Shown: positions 38,282-46,734, counted from the first letter of the stretch. The stretch: 52,438 nucleotides of DNA from Phycisphaerae bacterium (GCA_035384605.1 DAOOIV010000023.1:1-52438); one strand, 5' to 3'. Notes: generated from the letters alone by a model not told the origin. Translations and numbers: made by a program.

Positions 38282-39400
38282 ATGACCTCAAGAGAGCGAT
38301 TATTGACCGTCCTTCGTCGAGGGCGACCGGACCGAGTGCCGGTGACGATCTATGGCTACTCGAAACATGACGACGCGTGGTACAACCATGAGCCATCCTA
38401 CGCCCCGCTGATCGAGCTGGAGAGTCGGTACGGCGACAGTTTTGTCACTGCCCCGATCGATTGTCCGGTCTTCCTTGGAGATCCGAACGTCGTTCACGGT
38501 CAGGAAGAAATTCATCCCGACGGCTCGGTTGTGATGACGACCGAAATCAACACCCCGAAAGGCAGGCTGCGGGCCGTCTCTCGCAGAGATCCCGGCCTGA
38601 TGACCAATTGGCAAGTCGAACCCCTGATCAAATCGGACGAGGATATCGAACGATTGCTCTCGATGCCGGATCCCCCGGCCGAAGTCAACGCCCAACGAAT
38701 CGCCGACCTGCAGGCTCGGGTCGGAGACGACGGCATTCTCTGTTTCAGCGTGGGCGATGCCCTTGGCCACGTCGTGGGTTTGTTCGACTTTGAAGACTTT
38801 GTGCTGCGGTGCTACACCGACGACGGCCCGATCCGAGCCCTGCTTGACAAAGCTCAAGGGCAGGTTCTTCGGACAATCAAGGCGATCGGGCCGTTGGTGA
38901 GGAATGCCGCGTTCCGGCTTTGGGGACCGGAATATGCCGGCGCGCCGCTGATGGATCCGGCGGTTTACTTCGCCCGGTATGTCGTAGGCAGGGACCGCGA
39001 GGCGACCGAAGCCATCCACGCCACGGGCAACTTCTGCGTGATCCATTGTCATGGTCGTCTGCGCGATCTTCTGGACATGATCGCCGACATCGGGGCCGAT
39101 GCCTTGGAGCCAATCGAAACGCTCCCTATGTCCACCGCGGACGTGACGCTGGCGGAAGTGAAGGAGCGGATCGGGCGGCGGATGTGTTTGATGGGGGCAA
39201 TCCAAGCCCACACTCTTGAAACCGGCATGCCCGAGGATGTTCGCCGTGAAGTACGGGATGCAGTGGAGACAGCGGCCGGCGACGGGGCTTTTGTCTTGCT
39301 GCCTACTTCGCCGCCGTTCATGGTGCCCTTGGCCGTCAAGTCGCTGGAAAACCTCCGGGCGATGTATCTGGCAGCCCACGAATTCGGCATCTACGACTGA
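38282..39400 (+). CDS. Uroporphyrinogen decarboxylase-family protein
   Basis: A 372-residue TIM-barrel protein of the URO-D superfamily, which includes HemE and the corrinoid methyltransferases MtaA and CmuA. The N-terminus RERLLTVLRRGRPDRVPV is characteristic. NFCVIHCHGRLRDLLDMIAD carries the His-Cys-His cluster of the methyltransferase-like branch, followed by GADALEPIE and RMCLMGAIQAH. HemE itself is less likely because the haem substrate-binding arginine region near the N-terminus is not the HemE form. The substrate is unknown; such paralogues are abundant in planctomycetes. ATG 38282 starts the family N-terminus, while the frame is open to 38162 over the preceding gene. It is probably in an operon with the phosphodiesterase gene. 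Confidence 0.85.
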   Translation: MTSRERLLTVLRRGRPDRVPVTIYGYSKHDDAWYNHEPSYAPLIELESRYGDSFVTAPIDCPVFLGDPNVVHGQEEIHPDGSVVMTTEINTPKGRLRAVSRRDPGLMTNWQVEPLIKSDEDIERLLSMPDPPAEVNAQRIADLQARVGDDGILCFSVGDALGHVVGLFDFEDFVLRCYTDDGPIRALLDKAQGQVLRTIKAIGPLVRNAAFRLWGPEYAGAPLMDPAVYFARYVVGRDREATEAIHATGNFCVIHCHGRLRDLLDMIADIGADALEPIETLPMSTADVTLAEVKERIGRRMCLMGAIQAHTLETGMPEDVRREVRDAVETAAGDGAFVLLPTSPPFMVPLAVKSLENLRAMYLAAHEFGIYD

Positions 39401-39560
39401 CCGCCAAAAGATGTACCGGGGCACACGCCGTCAGTTGACACAACCCATTGTGATAATTGAGATTACAATGATCCGCTTTGGCAGGATACGGGGATCACCC
39501 TTCAGGCATCGCGCCCGCCAATTCGCTCGAAGCAACAAGCTCTATCTGACCGGCCCGGCT

Positions 39561-39836
39561 CTACACCACAACGACCGAGTCCCGGGTGCCAAACTCGTTT
39601 GTAGTCTGCTTTTCAGCTTGGGGGTCCTCGACCCACTGGCTATCGACCACGAACTTGTAGCGATGCTCGCCGGGTCGAAGCGTGATCCGTTTGCGAAACG
39701 TACCATCCTTCTGGCGAGTCATCTTGCCTTTGTCCGGCTTCCAGTCGTTAAAGGAACCGGCCAGCGCCACGTCGCGACACGCAGGGTGCTCAGGCCGGTA
39801 AATGAAGGTTACCGTTTTGCCATTCTTCACTACCAT
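39561..39836 (-). CDS. CBM48-like (isoamylase N-terminal-type) domain protein
   Basis: A 91-residue single-domain protein with the E-set/CBM48 fold that recognises glycogen-like alpha-glucans in AMPK-beta and branching enzymes. The motifs are VTFIYRPEHPACRDVALAGS, FNDWKPDKGKM, and PGEHRYKFVVDSQWVEDPQA. ATG 39836 has AAAGGAG 6 bases upstream, a clear ribosome site. It stands alone and is convergent with the URO-D gene. The role is presumably glycogen or carbohydrate binding in regulation, which is inference. Such free-standing domains are found in many planctomycetes and proteobacteria. Confidence 0.88.
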   Translation of the reverse strand: MVVKNGKTVTFIYRPEHPACRDVALAGSFNDWKPDKGKMTRQKDGTFRKRITLRPGEHRYKFVVDSQWVEDPQAEKQTTNEFGTRDSVVVV

Positions 39837-40638
39837 GGCCCGCTCCTTTGTCAGGTAGGACGAACGATTCTTCCAATCCAGATTCTATGACGCCCTCGTG
39901 GGCGTTTCCAACCTTGCGGTGACCCCGGAAACCTCCGGGCCAGCGAGTCCCGGGTTCTGCCCGCATCTTGCTGAGCCGTAAGGCTTTTCGGCAGCCGCTT
40001 GCAAGAAAGCAGTCCGCCTTGGGCAACCGTGTTCCAGGTTGGCCTCGCCCCCGTACCTTACATATCGACCGAGAGGGGCTTCGTGCATCGACGGTCTTTT
40101 CTCATCTGTCGCCGCGAACGGCGCAGCGGCTTGGCTTTTGAGCGACCGGTGCGCCGTCTTGTCTTGCGCAAGGATTTGTTCGTTAAGGAGTTGAATGTGC
40201 CGGGGCGTTCCAGCACAAGCTCAGTCTCCCGGCTGACGCTTTTTCGCCACCAGTTGAGTATGAAGGAAGCATGGAACGTCGAGGAAGTTGTACAGATTCG
40301 TTTCCAGGGTGATCGTTCGGACAGGGTTCCAACCACCTCGGCCAGCGACTCCAAGCTGCGTCGTCCATAGGAATGCGTGCCCTCGCGCTGAGCCTAACCC
40401 CTGCGGCGCCGTACCAGATGGGGGGCATCTCCGTTGCCGTCGGCTCGGCGAATCGGGCTTGCGGCTCTGAACGAGCCATCCTGCCCGTCGCGGACATTCG
40501 CGAGCGAGCAAGCAGCCGCGGCGCCGAGCCTTGACCTGACCGCCCAAAAGCCGTATCGTCTCGACTCCGCAGTTGGAAATCCAGCAAGGTATACCCCCCA
40601 ATTGACGGAGACAGGTTACAGCATCAGGAGAAAAGACA
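39837..40638. other. Intergenic stretch upstream of gapA
   Basis: About 800 bases with no supportable gene. Overlapping frames of 60-134 codons occur on both strands without recognisable motifs. Near 39990-40022 a segment (GCAAGAAAGCAGTCCGCCTT) weakly resembles the palindromic end of the dispersed repeat in reverse orientation, possibly a degraded copy. The gapA ribosome site AGGAG lies at 40626-40630. The region may be gene debris. Confidence 0.35.
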
Positions 40639-41658
40639 ATGGCGATTCGTGTAGCGATCAATGGCTTCGGGCGTATCGGCCGGCTCGTGCTTCGGGCGGC
40701 GATGGAAGACAGGGATATCGAGTTCGTGGCGGTGAACGACGTAGTTCCGGCCGAGAATCTGGCATATCTGCTGAAATACGACTCGGTCCACGGCCGGGCA
40801 AAGGTGGAGGTCAGGCAGGAAGGTGACAACATCGTGGTGGCCGGCCGGAAGGTCAAATGCGTATCAATCCTGGACCCGGCGCAGTTACCGTGGAAAGACC
40901 TCAAGGTCGATTACGTGGTCGAGTCGACGGGGAAATTCACCGACAGGGCTGGCGCCGGCAAGCACCTGACCGCAGGGGCCAAACGGGTGATCATCTCCGC
41001 TCCGGCCAAGGATAAGGATATCCCGACGTTCGTCATGGGTGTGAACGAGCAGAGGTTCAACCCCGCGACGGATACCATCGTGTCGAACGCGAGTTGCACA
41101 ACCAACTGCCTGGCGCCGATCACCAAGGTCGTCTTGGACAACTTCGGCATTGTTGAGGGTCTGATGACCACGATCCACGCGATGACCGCGACGCAACCGA
41201 CGGTGGACGGGCCCAGCAAGAAGGATCTCCGCGGCGGCCGCGCGGCCGGCCAGAATGCCATCCCGGCATCGACCGGTGCCGCCAAGGCTGTGGGCTTGTG
41301 CATTCCCGAAGTCAAAGGCAAGCTGACGGGCATGGCCTTCCGTATCCCGACTGCCGACGTGTCGGCCGTGGACCTGACTGTCCGCACGGAAAAGGCGACG
41401 AGCATGGCCGAGATCAACGCCGCGATGAAGAAGGCCTCGGAAGGTCCCATGAAGGGCATTCTGGGCTACACCGAAGAGCCGGTGGTGAGCAGCGACTTCA
41501 TCGGTTGCCCGCTGTCGAGCATCTACGACGCGACGGCCGGCATCGAATTGAACGCCAACTTCTTCAAGCTCATTTCCTGGTACGACAACGAGATGGGCTA
41601 TTCCTGCCGGGTGAACGACCTGATGAAGTTCATCGGGAAGAAGGATGGGTTGTTGTAA
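40639..41658 (+). CDS. gapA: Glyceraldehyde-3-phosphate dehydrogenase, type I
   Basis: This is the glycolytic NAD-dependent enzyme oxidising glyceraldehyde 3-phosphate to 1,3-bisphosphoglycerate. It has the Rossmann motif NGFGRIGRLVLRA, Asp34 in AVND typical of NAD preference, and the catalytic motif SNASCTTNCLAP with Cys153. The activating His180 lies in TTIHAMTATQ. RGGRAAGQNAIPASTGAAKA and WYDNEMGYSCRV complete the signature. The 339-residue length is normal. AGGAG is 8 bases before the ATG. In many bacteria pgk follows directly; here the intact pgk is 2.9 kb away with a truncated pgk copy and other debris between. Confidence 0.97.
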   Translation: MAIRVAINGFGRIGRLVLRAAMEDRDIEFVAVNDVVPAENLAYLLKYDSVHGRAKVEVRQEGDNIVVAGRKVKCVSILDPAQLPWKDLKVDYVVESTGKFTDRAGAGKHLTAGAKRVIISAPAKDKDIPTFVMGVNEQRFNPATDTIVSNASCTTNCLAPITKVVLDNFGIVEGLMTTIHAMTATQPTVDGPSKKDLRGGRAAGQNAIPASTGAAKAVGLCIPEVKGKLTGMAFRIPTADVSAVDLTVRTEKATSMAEINAAMKKASEGPMKGILGYTEEPVVSSDFIGCPLSSIYDATAGIELNANFFKLISWYDNEMGYSCRVNDLMKFIGKKDGLL

Positions 41659-41690
41659 GGCGACCGGACGAGCGTCTGACGAACGGACTC

Positions 41691-41725
41691 AGGGGGCACA
41701 GCCGAACAGGCGGCCCCCTTTTTTT
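41691..41725 (+). terminator. Intrinsic terminator of gapA
   Basis: The stem AGGGGGC (41691-41697) with GCCCCCT (41713-41719) is followed by a run of seven T. It lies 33 bases after the gapA stop and is a classic rho-independent terminator. Confidence 0.85.
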
Positions 41726-41801
41726 GGAGCGGCTGTCGCCCGAGTGGAGCGATGGAGGAGGTCCGCTGTCGGGTCCTTGCGCCACATGAGGCGGGAAAGC
41801 C

Positions 41802-42607
41802 ATGGAACGACGCGATCCGTTCGCACCGTTCCAGATCACCAAGAAGAGCCGGTTGACGACCAAGAGCGACCAATGGCTTGATGATTCGGAGTACCTGTGG
41901 AAATCGAAGCGATATGCCGCCGCCCTGTACTTGGGCGGTTTCGTCATTGAGGGTCTTCTCGAGGCCGGCCTGTGCGATCGGCGGTTCGAGCCCCAGATCC
42001 GCCGTTGCTCTATTCGCACGATCTCAGTGCATTGCGGGCCGCCAACACAGAACTGGACCGCAGAATGCAGGCCGACCGCTTGGGCGTCCATGAGCAGTTC
42101 GCGCCCCTGTCGAACTGGACCGTCCGAGTGAGGTATGATCCAAGAAGGGTCGCGAGGCAGGATGCCGACTTTGTCGTGCAACTCCAGGGACGTTCTGTCG
42201 ATGAGGTCTTCGCTCCTTTGGCAAGTCAATTCAAAGTCGACCCGCAAACGTCGTTCGAGACGGTCACCGGCACAATCAAGCACGTCCTGTGGACGCCGGA
42301 CCATGCGCTTGTGATTGGGCTGTTCGAGTTGAGCCAGGATGAACATGATCAATCGCGGTTCGGCCGGCCTGTCGTCGTTCGCGCGATGAGAGGAGATGCC
42401 TATGTGCCTGCGCCCGAGGACGTAATCATTACCAAGCTCCTCTGGTACCAAAGGGAGCGTCGCAGCAAGGGGCTGAACGACGCCCGCAACATCCTTGCCA
42501 CTCAGCAGAAACTCCTGGATGCGGCATGCCGTGAACGCTGGTGCCGCACCCACGGAACACTGGAGCTGCTGCCGCAGCTTCGGGAGCAATTCCCGCCTCT
42601 TGCCTGA
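41802..42607 (+). pseudogene. HEPN / nucleotidyltransferase-like fused gene, frameshifted
   Basis: The first frame (ATG 41802) encodes a HEPN-like segment: WLDDSEYLWKSKRYAAALYL, then GGFVIEGLLEAGLCDRRFEP. The match shifts frame at the CCCC run 41991-41994. It continues as PPLLYSHDLSALRAANTE and LSNWTVRVRYDP, completing a HEPN domain. The same frame then runs into the C-terminal part of a nucleotidyltransferase-like protein: QDADFVVQLQG, FKVDPQTSFETVTGT, PAPEDVIITKLLWYQRE and RWCRTHGTLELL. Adding one C restores a 268-residue continuous frame. The transferase part keeps the DxD-like DADF but lacks the upstream Gly-Ser motif. HEPN and nucleotidyltransferase genes normally form two-gene toxin-antitoxin pairs, so this looks like a deletion fusion and is probably inactive. 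Confidence 0.6.
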
Positions 42608-42760
42608 GGCGGGCCGCTGCCACTGTCGCCATCTTCGCTCCTGCCGACTGGATTTGTCTCGGGTTTTGGACCAGAATATCCGCCGTTGTAGGGTTTGGAC
42701 TTCGAGGGTCTTCGTGCATCGATTGAAGGTGTCAAGATAGCGAAGCAAACGATTGCGGAT

Positions 42761-42855
42761 TAGTCTCTTCCGTCGCGACTGGTGCGCATTTTGCGTGCAT
42801 GTTTCCGGATCGCAGAACGCTTGGGTTGCGGCCCGCAAAAAGGCGGACCGCCTTA
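42761..42855 (-). repeat. Dispersed repeat, copy D
   Basis: Read on the - strand, this copy has AAGGCGGTCCGCC, a T-run, TTGCGGGCCGCAACCCAAGC, TTCTGCGATCCGGAAACATG and the 3' type GCGCACCAG...GCGACGGAAGAGACTAA. That end is shared only with the copy at 8734. Its palindromic end directly abuts the truncated pgk copy on the right. The spacer of about 150 bases to the left, after the HEPN fusion gene, has no recognisable gene. Confidence 0.85.
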
Positions 42856-43201
42856 GACGGCAGGGGAAAGACTGTGTTGATGCCCGTGGACTTCAACGTC
42901 CCGCAGGATGATGCCGGGAACATCGCCGACGACCGCAGGATTCGGATGGCGATGCCGACCATGCAACACGTGATCACCAACGGGGGGCAAGGTGGTGCTG
43001 ATGAGCCACTTGGGCCGGCCTGAGGGCAAGGATCGGACGGCCGACGCGAAGTATACGGTCAAGCCGTGCGCCGATCGGCCGTGCAAGCCGCTGAAGTCCG
43101 TGGGCGACTGCCTCCCCTGCCCGGCGGCCGCCCAAGGAAGGCGGCCAGGAAGGGGGACGACAACATCGCGGGCGAAACCAGGTGACTTCTTGTTGCTATA
43201 G
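42856..43201 (+). pseudogene. Truncated duplicate of pgk (5' part)
   Basis: This segment is a diverged copy of the intact pgk at 44622-44951. From GACTTCAACGTCCCGCAGG to the SHLGRPEGKD codons the DNA is nearly identical. A run of six G near 42982 replaces the five G of the intact gene and shifts frame. Beyond about 43075 similarity falls, but a KPGDFLLL segment before a TAG at 43199-43201 still matches KPGDVLLL of the intact protein. The conserved MRVDFNVP reads MPVDFNVP. It covers roughly codons 10-117 of 412, lacks both ends and cannot be functional. Its left edge coincides with the end of repeat copy D. Confidence 0.88.
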
Positions 43202-43262
43202 TGTCTGCCTTCAAAGAGCCATTAACAAGGTATGAATATCACCATCGAGAGGTACGATTCTT

Positions 43263-43994
43263 ATGAATCCACAAGAGTTTGAGCAAACACTCGTTCTGAT
43301 CAAGCCGGACGCCTTGAAGAACTCGGTTACGGGCTTTATTCTGTCGCAATTGTCCGAGGTGCATACCGGCTTGCGTTTTGCCGCGGCCAAAATCATCCAC
43401 GTCAGCGAGATGCTGGCTGCTGAACACTACGCCGAACACGCAGGAAAGCCCTTTTTCCCCGCACTCATCCAGTATATTCGCGGTTATGCTCACTATCCCG
43501 ATGAACCCTGGAAACGTCGAGTGATCGCCATCGTGTATCACGGCCACAACGCCCTGCGGATCATCCGGCAGATGGCCGGCCCCACCAATCCCCATCGGGC
43601 CAGGGAGGAACAACCCGGTTGCCTGCGGGCTCTGGGCACGGTCGTTACACTCAAGGATGAGAACGGCAAGGAGATCGGCGAGCGCCTGGATAACCTGATC
43701 CACGCTTCAGCCAACCACGAAGATGCTGAACGGGAGATCAAACTCTGGTTCACACCCTCTGACATTCCGCCGCTGATGCAGGTTTACCCTACCGAAGTTT
43801 GCAAGGAGCACTACTACTTCAAGGACGGTCGGCTTTGTGATACGTATGAGCCGGATAGCGTGTGTCTGCTGGCACCGGGTATGATTGCCTGGGAATCCGA
43901 TTTGGCGGCACTAAGGGCTCTTAGCGCGAACAAGCCTTCGGCTCGTTCGCTCAATGCCGTCGCTGCCAAATACCTCATCAATCGCCCGGATTGA
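43263..43994 (+). CDS. ndk: Nucleoside diphosphate kinase-like protein with C-terminal extension
   Basis: The N-terminal ~165 residues have the nucleoside diphosphate kinase fold, which transfers phosphate from ATP to NDPs through a phospho-His. LVLIKPDALKN carries the conserved Lys14. AGPTNPHRAREEQPGCLR matches the substrate loop. RLDNLIHASANHEDAEREI with His147 corresponds to the catalytic NxxHxSD region, although here the residues after His are ASAN rather than GSD. A further ~80 residues of unknown function follow (IPPLMQVYPTEVCKEHYYFK and beyond). At 243 residues it is much longer than the usual 140-150. ATG 43263 has AGAGG 10 bases upstream. It lies between the truncated and intact pgk copies. 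Confidence 0.82.
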   Translation: MNPQEFEQTLVLIKPDALKNSVTGFILSQLSEVHTGLRFAAAKIIHVSEMLAAEHYAEHAGKPFFPALIQYIRGYAHYPDEPWKRRVIAIVYHGHNALRIIRQMAGPTNPHRAREEQPGCLRALGTVVTLKDENGKEIGERLDNLIHASANHEDAEREIKLWFTPSDIPPLMQVYPTEVCKEHYYFKDGRLCDTYEPDSVCLLAPGMIAWESDLAALRALSANKPSARSLNAVAAKYLINRPD

Positions 43995-44050
43995 CGATAA
44001 CGGATAGGGACTAGGCGATCGAGATTGCCTCAGAGAGGTCCGTCAGAGAG

Positions 44051-44584
44051 TTGCGACAACAACCGGCGGATGCGGCCGATCCCTGGCCCGCTGCTGTCAA
44101 CTCCATGCGCTGGCTGATGGCACAGAATCGACACAATCTCGGGATGCGCGAGGTGAGCATCAACTGCAACGGAATTCACTTGTCTGCCGGCCCCCTGGAA
44201 GGCATGGTCGAGGTTATCCGTTTCTTCGCAAGCACGATCGAAACAGGAGAACCGACCTGGGTAGCAACCGCTTTCGGACAACCGCCCGGCCGGGAGGGAT
44301 TGGCGCCCGGCGACATACGGGAATTGGCGATGAATCCGACCCTCGAACACCAGGGACAAAGGCTGTCCGCGTTTGACCTGACGGAGCAACGGGATGCACG
44401 TGATGTGGTCAGCTTGCTGCGAGCTGCGGCGAAACGGCAGGACACCAAAGCCGTTGGTGGTCGTCGTTGTCCCGGTCTCAGGTCGCTTGATCAGTCGCCT
44501 GGGCCTGGACTTTCAGGGCACACTCTTGCACAATACTCGGCTCACGATTACCCGTTGAGGGGTCTGATAAACGTTGGTTATTGA
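44051..44584 (+). CDS. Doubtful hypothetical protein before pgk
   Basis: This is an open frame from TTG 44051 (also open upstream to about 44027) to 44584. The first ~125 residues look protein-like, with alternating polar and hydrophobic helices and strands (VNSMRWLMAQNRHNLGMREV, PLEGMVEVIRFFASTIETGE, FDLTEQRDARDVVSLLRAAA). The last ~45 residues look non-coding and run up to the pgk ribosome site. No family is recognised, and there is no good ribosome binding site. It may be a real small gene with a frameshift near 44450, or debris like its neighbours. Confidence 0.35.
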   Translation: MRQQPADAADPWPAAVNSMRWLMAQNRHNLGMREVSINCNGIHLSAGPLEGMVEVIRFFASTIETGEPTWVATAFGQPPGREGLAPGDIRELAMNPTLEHQGQRLSAFDLTEQRDARDVVSLLRAAAKRQDTKAVGGRRCPGLRSLDQSPGPGLSGHTLAQYSAHDYPLRGLINVGY

Positions 44585-44595
44585 GGATGGACAAC

Positions 44596-45834
44596 ATGGC
44601 AAAGAAGACAATTGCTGACATTGACGTCAAAGGCAAGACCGTCTTGATGCGCGTGGACTTCAACGTCCCGCAGGATGATGCCGGGAACATCACCGACGAC
44701 CGCAGGATTCGGATGGCGATGCCGACCATCCAACACGTGATCACCAACGGGGGCAAGGTGGTGCTGATGAGCCACCTGGGCCGGCCGGAGGGCAAGGATC
44801 GGGCCGCCGACGCGAAGTACACGATCAAGCCCTGTGCCGAGCGCTTGGGCAAGCTTCTGGGCAAGCCGGTCCGGTTTGTGCCCGATTGCGTGGGCCCTGA
44901 GGTCCAGAAGGCTGTGGCGGCCTTGAAGCCCGGTGACGTTTTGCTGCTGGAGAATGTCCGCTTTTATGAGGCGGAGCAGATCAAAGATAAGAAGGCCAAG
45001 GAAGATCCGGCCCTGGCGGAGAAAAAGAGGAGCTTCGCCAAGCAGCTTGCCGACCTGGCGGATGTGTACGTGAACGACGCGTTCGGCACCTGCCACCGCG
45101 ACAATGCCAGCATGTTGACCGTTCCGCAACTGATGGGCGGAAAGCCCAAGGTGGTCGGCTTCCTGGTCAAGAAGGAGCTCGAATACCTCGGCGATGCGCT
45201 CAACAGCCCCCAGCGGCCGTTCGTGGCCATCCTGGGCGGCAAGAAGGTCTCGGACAAGATCGGGGTCATCGAGGCCCTGCTCAAGAAGTGCGACACCATC
45301 CTGATCGGCGGAGCCATGCAGCACACGTTCATGCTCGCCCAGGGCCGCAAGATCGGCAAGAGCCTGATCGAGGCCGAAAAGGTCGAAGAGGCCAAGCGGC
45401 TGCTTCAGTTGGGCGGCTCGAAGCTCAAGCTGCCGGTGGACGTGGTCTGTGCGGCCGAGTTGAAGCCCGGGATCGCCACCAAGGTAGTCGAAGGCGATAT
45501 CCCCGATGATCTCAGCGGGTTCGACATTGGACCCAAGGCCATCGAAGAATACAAGAAGATCATCATGGGGGCCAAGACCATTGCCTGGAACGGCCCCATG
45601 GGCGTGTTCGAGACCAAACCGTTTGACGTCGGCACCTACGCGATTGCCCATGCCTTGGTGGATGCCACGGCCAAGGGGGCGATCACGGTTATCGGCGGCG
45701 GCGACAGCGCGGCGGCCATCGAACAGGCCGGCCTGACGGACGGGGTCAGCCACGTCAGCACCGGCGGCGGGGCCAGCCTTGAGTTCATGGAGGGCAAGCC
45801 ATTCAAGGCCGTCGACGTGCTCGACGAGGCGTAA
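44596..45834 (+). CDS. pgk: Phosphoglycerate kinase
   Basis: PGK transfers phosphate from 1,3-bisphosphoglycerate to ADP in glycolysis. The N-domain signature is intact (KTVLMRVDFNVPQ, SHLGRPEGKD, LLENVRFY, VYVNDAFGTCHR). The C-domain has AILGGKKVSDKIGVIEALL, WNGPMGVFETKPFDVGTYAI and the nucleotide-site motif GGGDSAAAIEQ, then STGGGASLEFMEG. The 412-residue length is slightly above the usual 390-400. ATG 44596 with GAGG 9 bases upstream is preferred over the TTG opening at 44581. It is followed by a terminator and rpe. A truncated copy of its 5' part lies 1.7 kb upstream. Confidence 0.97.
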   Translation: MAKKTIADIDVKGKTVLMRVDFNVPQDDAGNITDDRRIRMAMPTIQHVITNGGKVVLMSHLGRPEGKDRAADAKYTIKPCAERLGKLLGKPVRFVPDCVGPEVQKAVAALKPGDVLLLENVRFYEAEQIKDKKAKEDPALAEKKRSFAKQLADLADVYVNDAFGTCHRDNASMLTVPQLMGGKPKVVGFLVKKELEYLGDALNSPQRPFVAILGGKKVSDKIGVIEALLKKCDTILIGGAMQHTFMLAQGRKIGKSLIEAEKVEEAKRLLQLGGSKLKLPVDVVCAAELKPGIATKVVEGDIPDDLSGFDIGPKAIEEYKKIIMGAKTIAWNGPMGVFETKPFDVGTYAIAHALVDATAKGAITVIGGGDSAAAIEQAGLTDGVSHVSTGGGASLEFMEGKPFKAVDVLDEA

Positions 45835-45864
45835 GTCAGAAAGCGAATCTGGTTCTGATTGACG

Positions 45865-45900
45865 AGGCCCACGGGTTGCGATGTCGATCCGTGGGCCTTT
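45865..45900 (+). terminator. Intrinsic terminator between pgk and rpe
   Basis: A perfect 10-bp stem, AGGCCCACGG (45865-45874) with CCGTGGGCCT (45889-45898) and a 14-base loop, is followed by TTTATC. It ends pgk transcription 30 bases after its stop, so rpe probably has its own promoter or depends on readthrough. Confidence 0.8.
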
Positions 45901-45934
45901 ATCATGCTGCGGCTATTCCGGGAGGCAAAGTACT

Positions 45935-46624
45935 ATGGCTTCCAATAACGACTGGCCACTTGCCCAGCCCCGCATCCGCATGGCTCCGTCCCTGCTGTCG
46001 GCAGACTTTGCCCGGCTCAAGGACGAGATACAAGCGATCGAGGCTGCCGGTGCGGAGGTGCTGCACCTCGACGTCATGGACGGGCACTTCGTCCCGAACA
46101 TCAGTTTCGGCGTTCCGGTGATCGAGAAGCTGCGTCCGGTATCCAAGCTGTTCTTCGATACCCACCTGATGATCAGCGATCCGGTCCGATATGCCGAGGC
46201 GTTCGCCAAGGCAGGCAGCGACCTACTGACTTTTCACATCGAAGTGGCGCCGGAACCGATGGCCATCGCCGACCATATCCGGTCAACCGGGGCACGCGCG
46301 GGGATAACCTTGAACCCCGACACCCCGGCATCGGCTCTTCGCCCGGTTATCGGAGCAATGGATCTGGTGTTGGTTATGAGCGTCTGGCCGGGGTTTGGCG
46401 GTCAGCAGTTCATTGAGTCATCGCTGGACAAGCTCCGGGAACTGCGGAAGCTGCTCAGGCCCGACCAACGACTGGAAATCGATGGAGGCATCGGCCCCTT
46501 GACGGTGCAGTTAGCGGTCCAGGCTGGGGCTGACACCTTGGTGGCCGGGTCCGCTATCTTCGGTCAGCCCGACCCGGCGGCGGCCATGAGGGATCTGCTT
46601 CGGCTGGCTGAGACAAGGGGCTAG
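45935..46624 (+). CDS. rpe: Ribulose-phosphate 3-epimerase
   Basis: Rpe interconverts ribulose 5-phosphate and xylulose 5-phosphate in the pentose phosphate pathway. It is a TIM-barrel metal enzyme of 229 residues. Motifs are APSLLSADFARL, EVLHLDVMDGHFVPNISFG with the metal-binding His and Asp, FFDTHLMISDP, LVMSVWPGFGGQQFI and EIDGGIGPLTV. The phosphate-binding end is DTLVAGSAIFG. ATG 45935 is supported by GGGAGG 8 bases upstream; the frame is open to 45881 within the terminator. It completes a gapA-pgk-rpe central carbon cluster. Confidence 0.96.
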   Translation: MASNNDWPLAQPRIRMAPSLLSADFARLKDEIQAIEAAGAEVLHLDVMDGHFVPNISFGVPVIEKLRPVSKLFFDTHLMISDPVRYAEAFAKAGSDLLTFHIEVAPEPMAIADHIRSTGARAGITLNPDTPASALRPVIGAMDLVLVMSVWPGFGGQQFIESSLDKLRELRKLLRPDQRLEIDGGIGPLTVQLAVQAGADTLVAGSAIFGQPDPAAAMRDLLRLAETRG

Positions 46625-46704
46625 GTTTGTTCTCTCTGCTTCGGCTTTGATAGGTCATCCGCAAACTCTTTATTGGCCATGCAATCCCAGCGGGTTACGT
46701 TTCC

Positions 46705-46734
46705 TTGACCTGACTTTTGCGGCTGACATAGAAT
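46705..46734 (+). promoter_or_regulatory. Candidate sigma-70-like promoter
   Basis: TTGACC at 46705-46710 and TAGAAT at 46729-46734, spaced by 18 bases, lie about 115 bases upstream of the FG-GAP lipoprotein start. This is the best-matching housekeeping-type promoter noticed in the window. Confidence 0.5.

Noticed and set aside
39990..40022. Possible sixth copy of the dispersed repeat
   Set aside because: Only about 20 bases resemble one end, with several mismatches; the core blocks are missing. It is mentioned but not counted as a copy.
40058..40587. Arg/Lys-rich and other 98-134-codon frames upstream of gapA
   Set aside because: Overlapping frames on both strands with no domain and no start signals; treated as intergenic.
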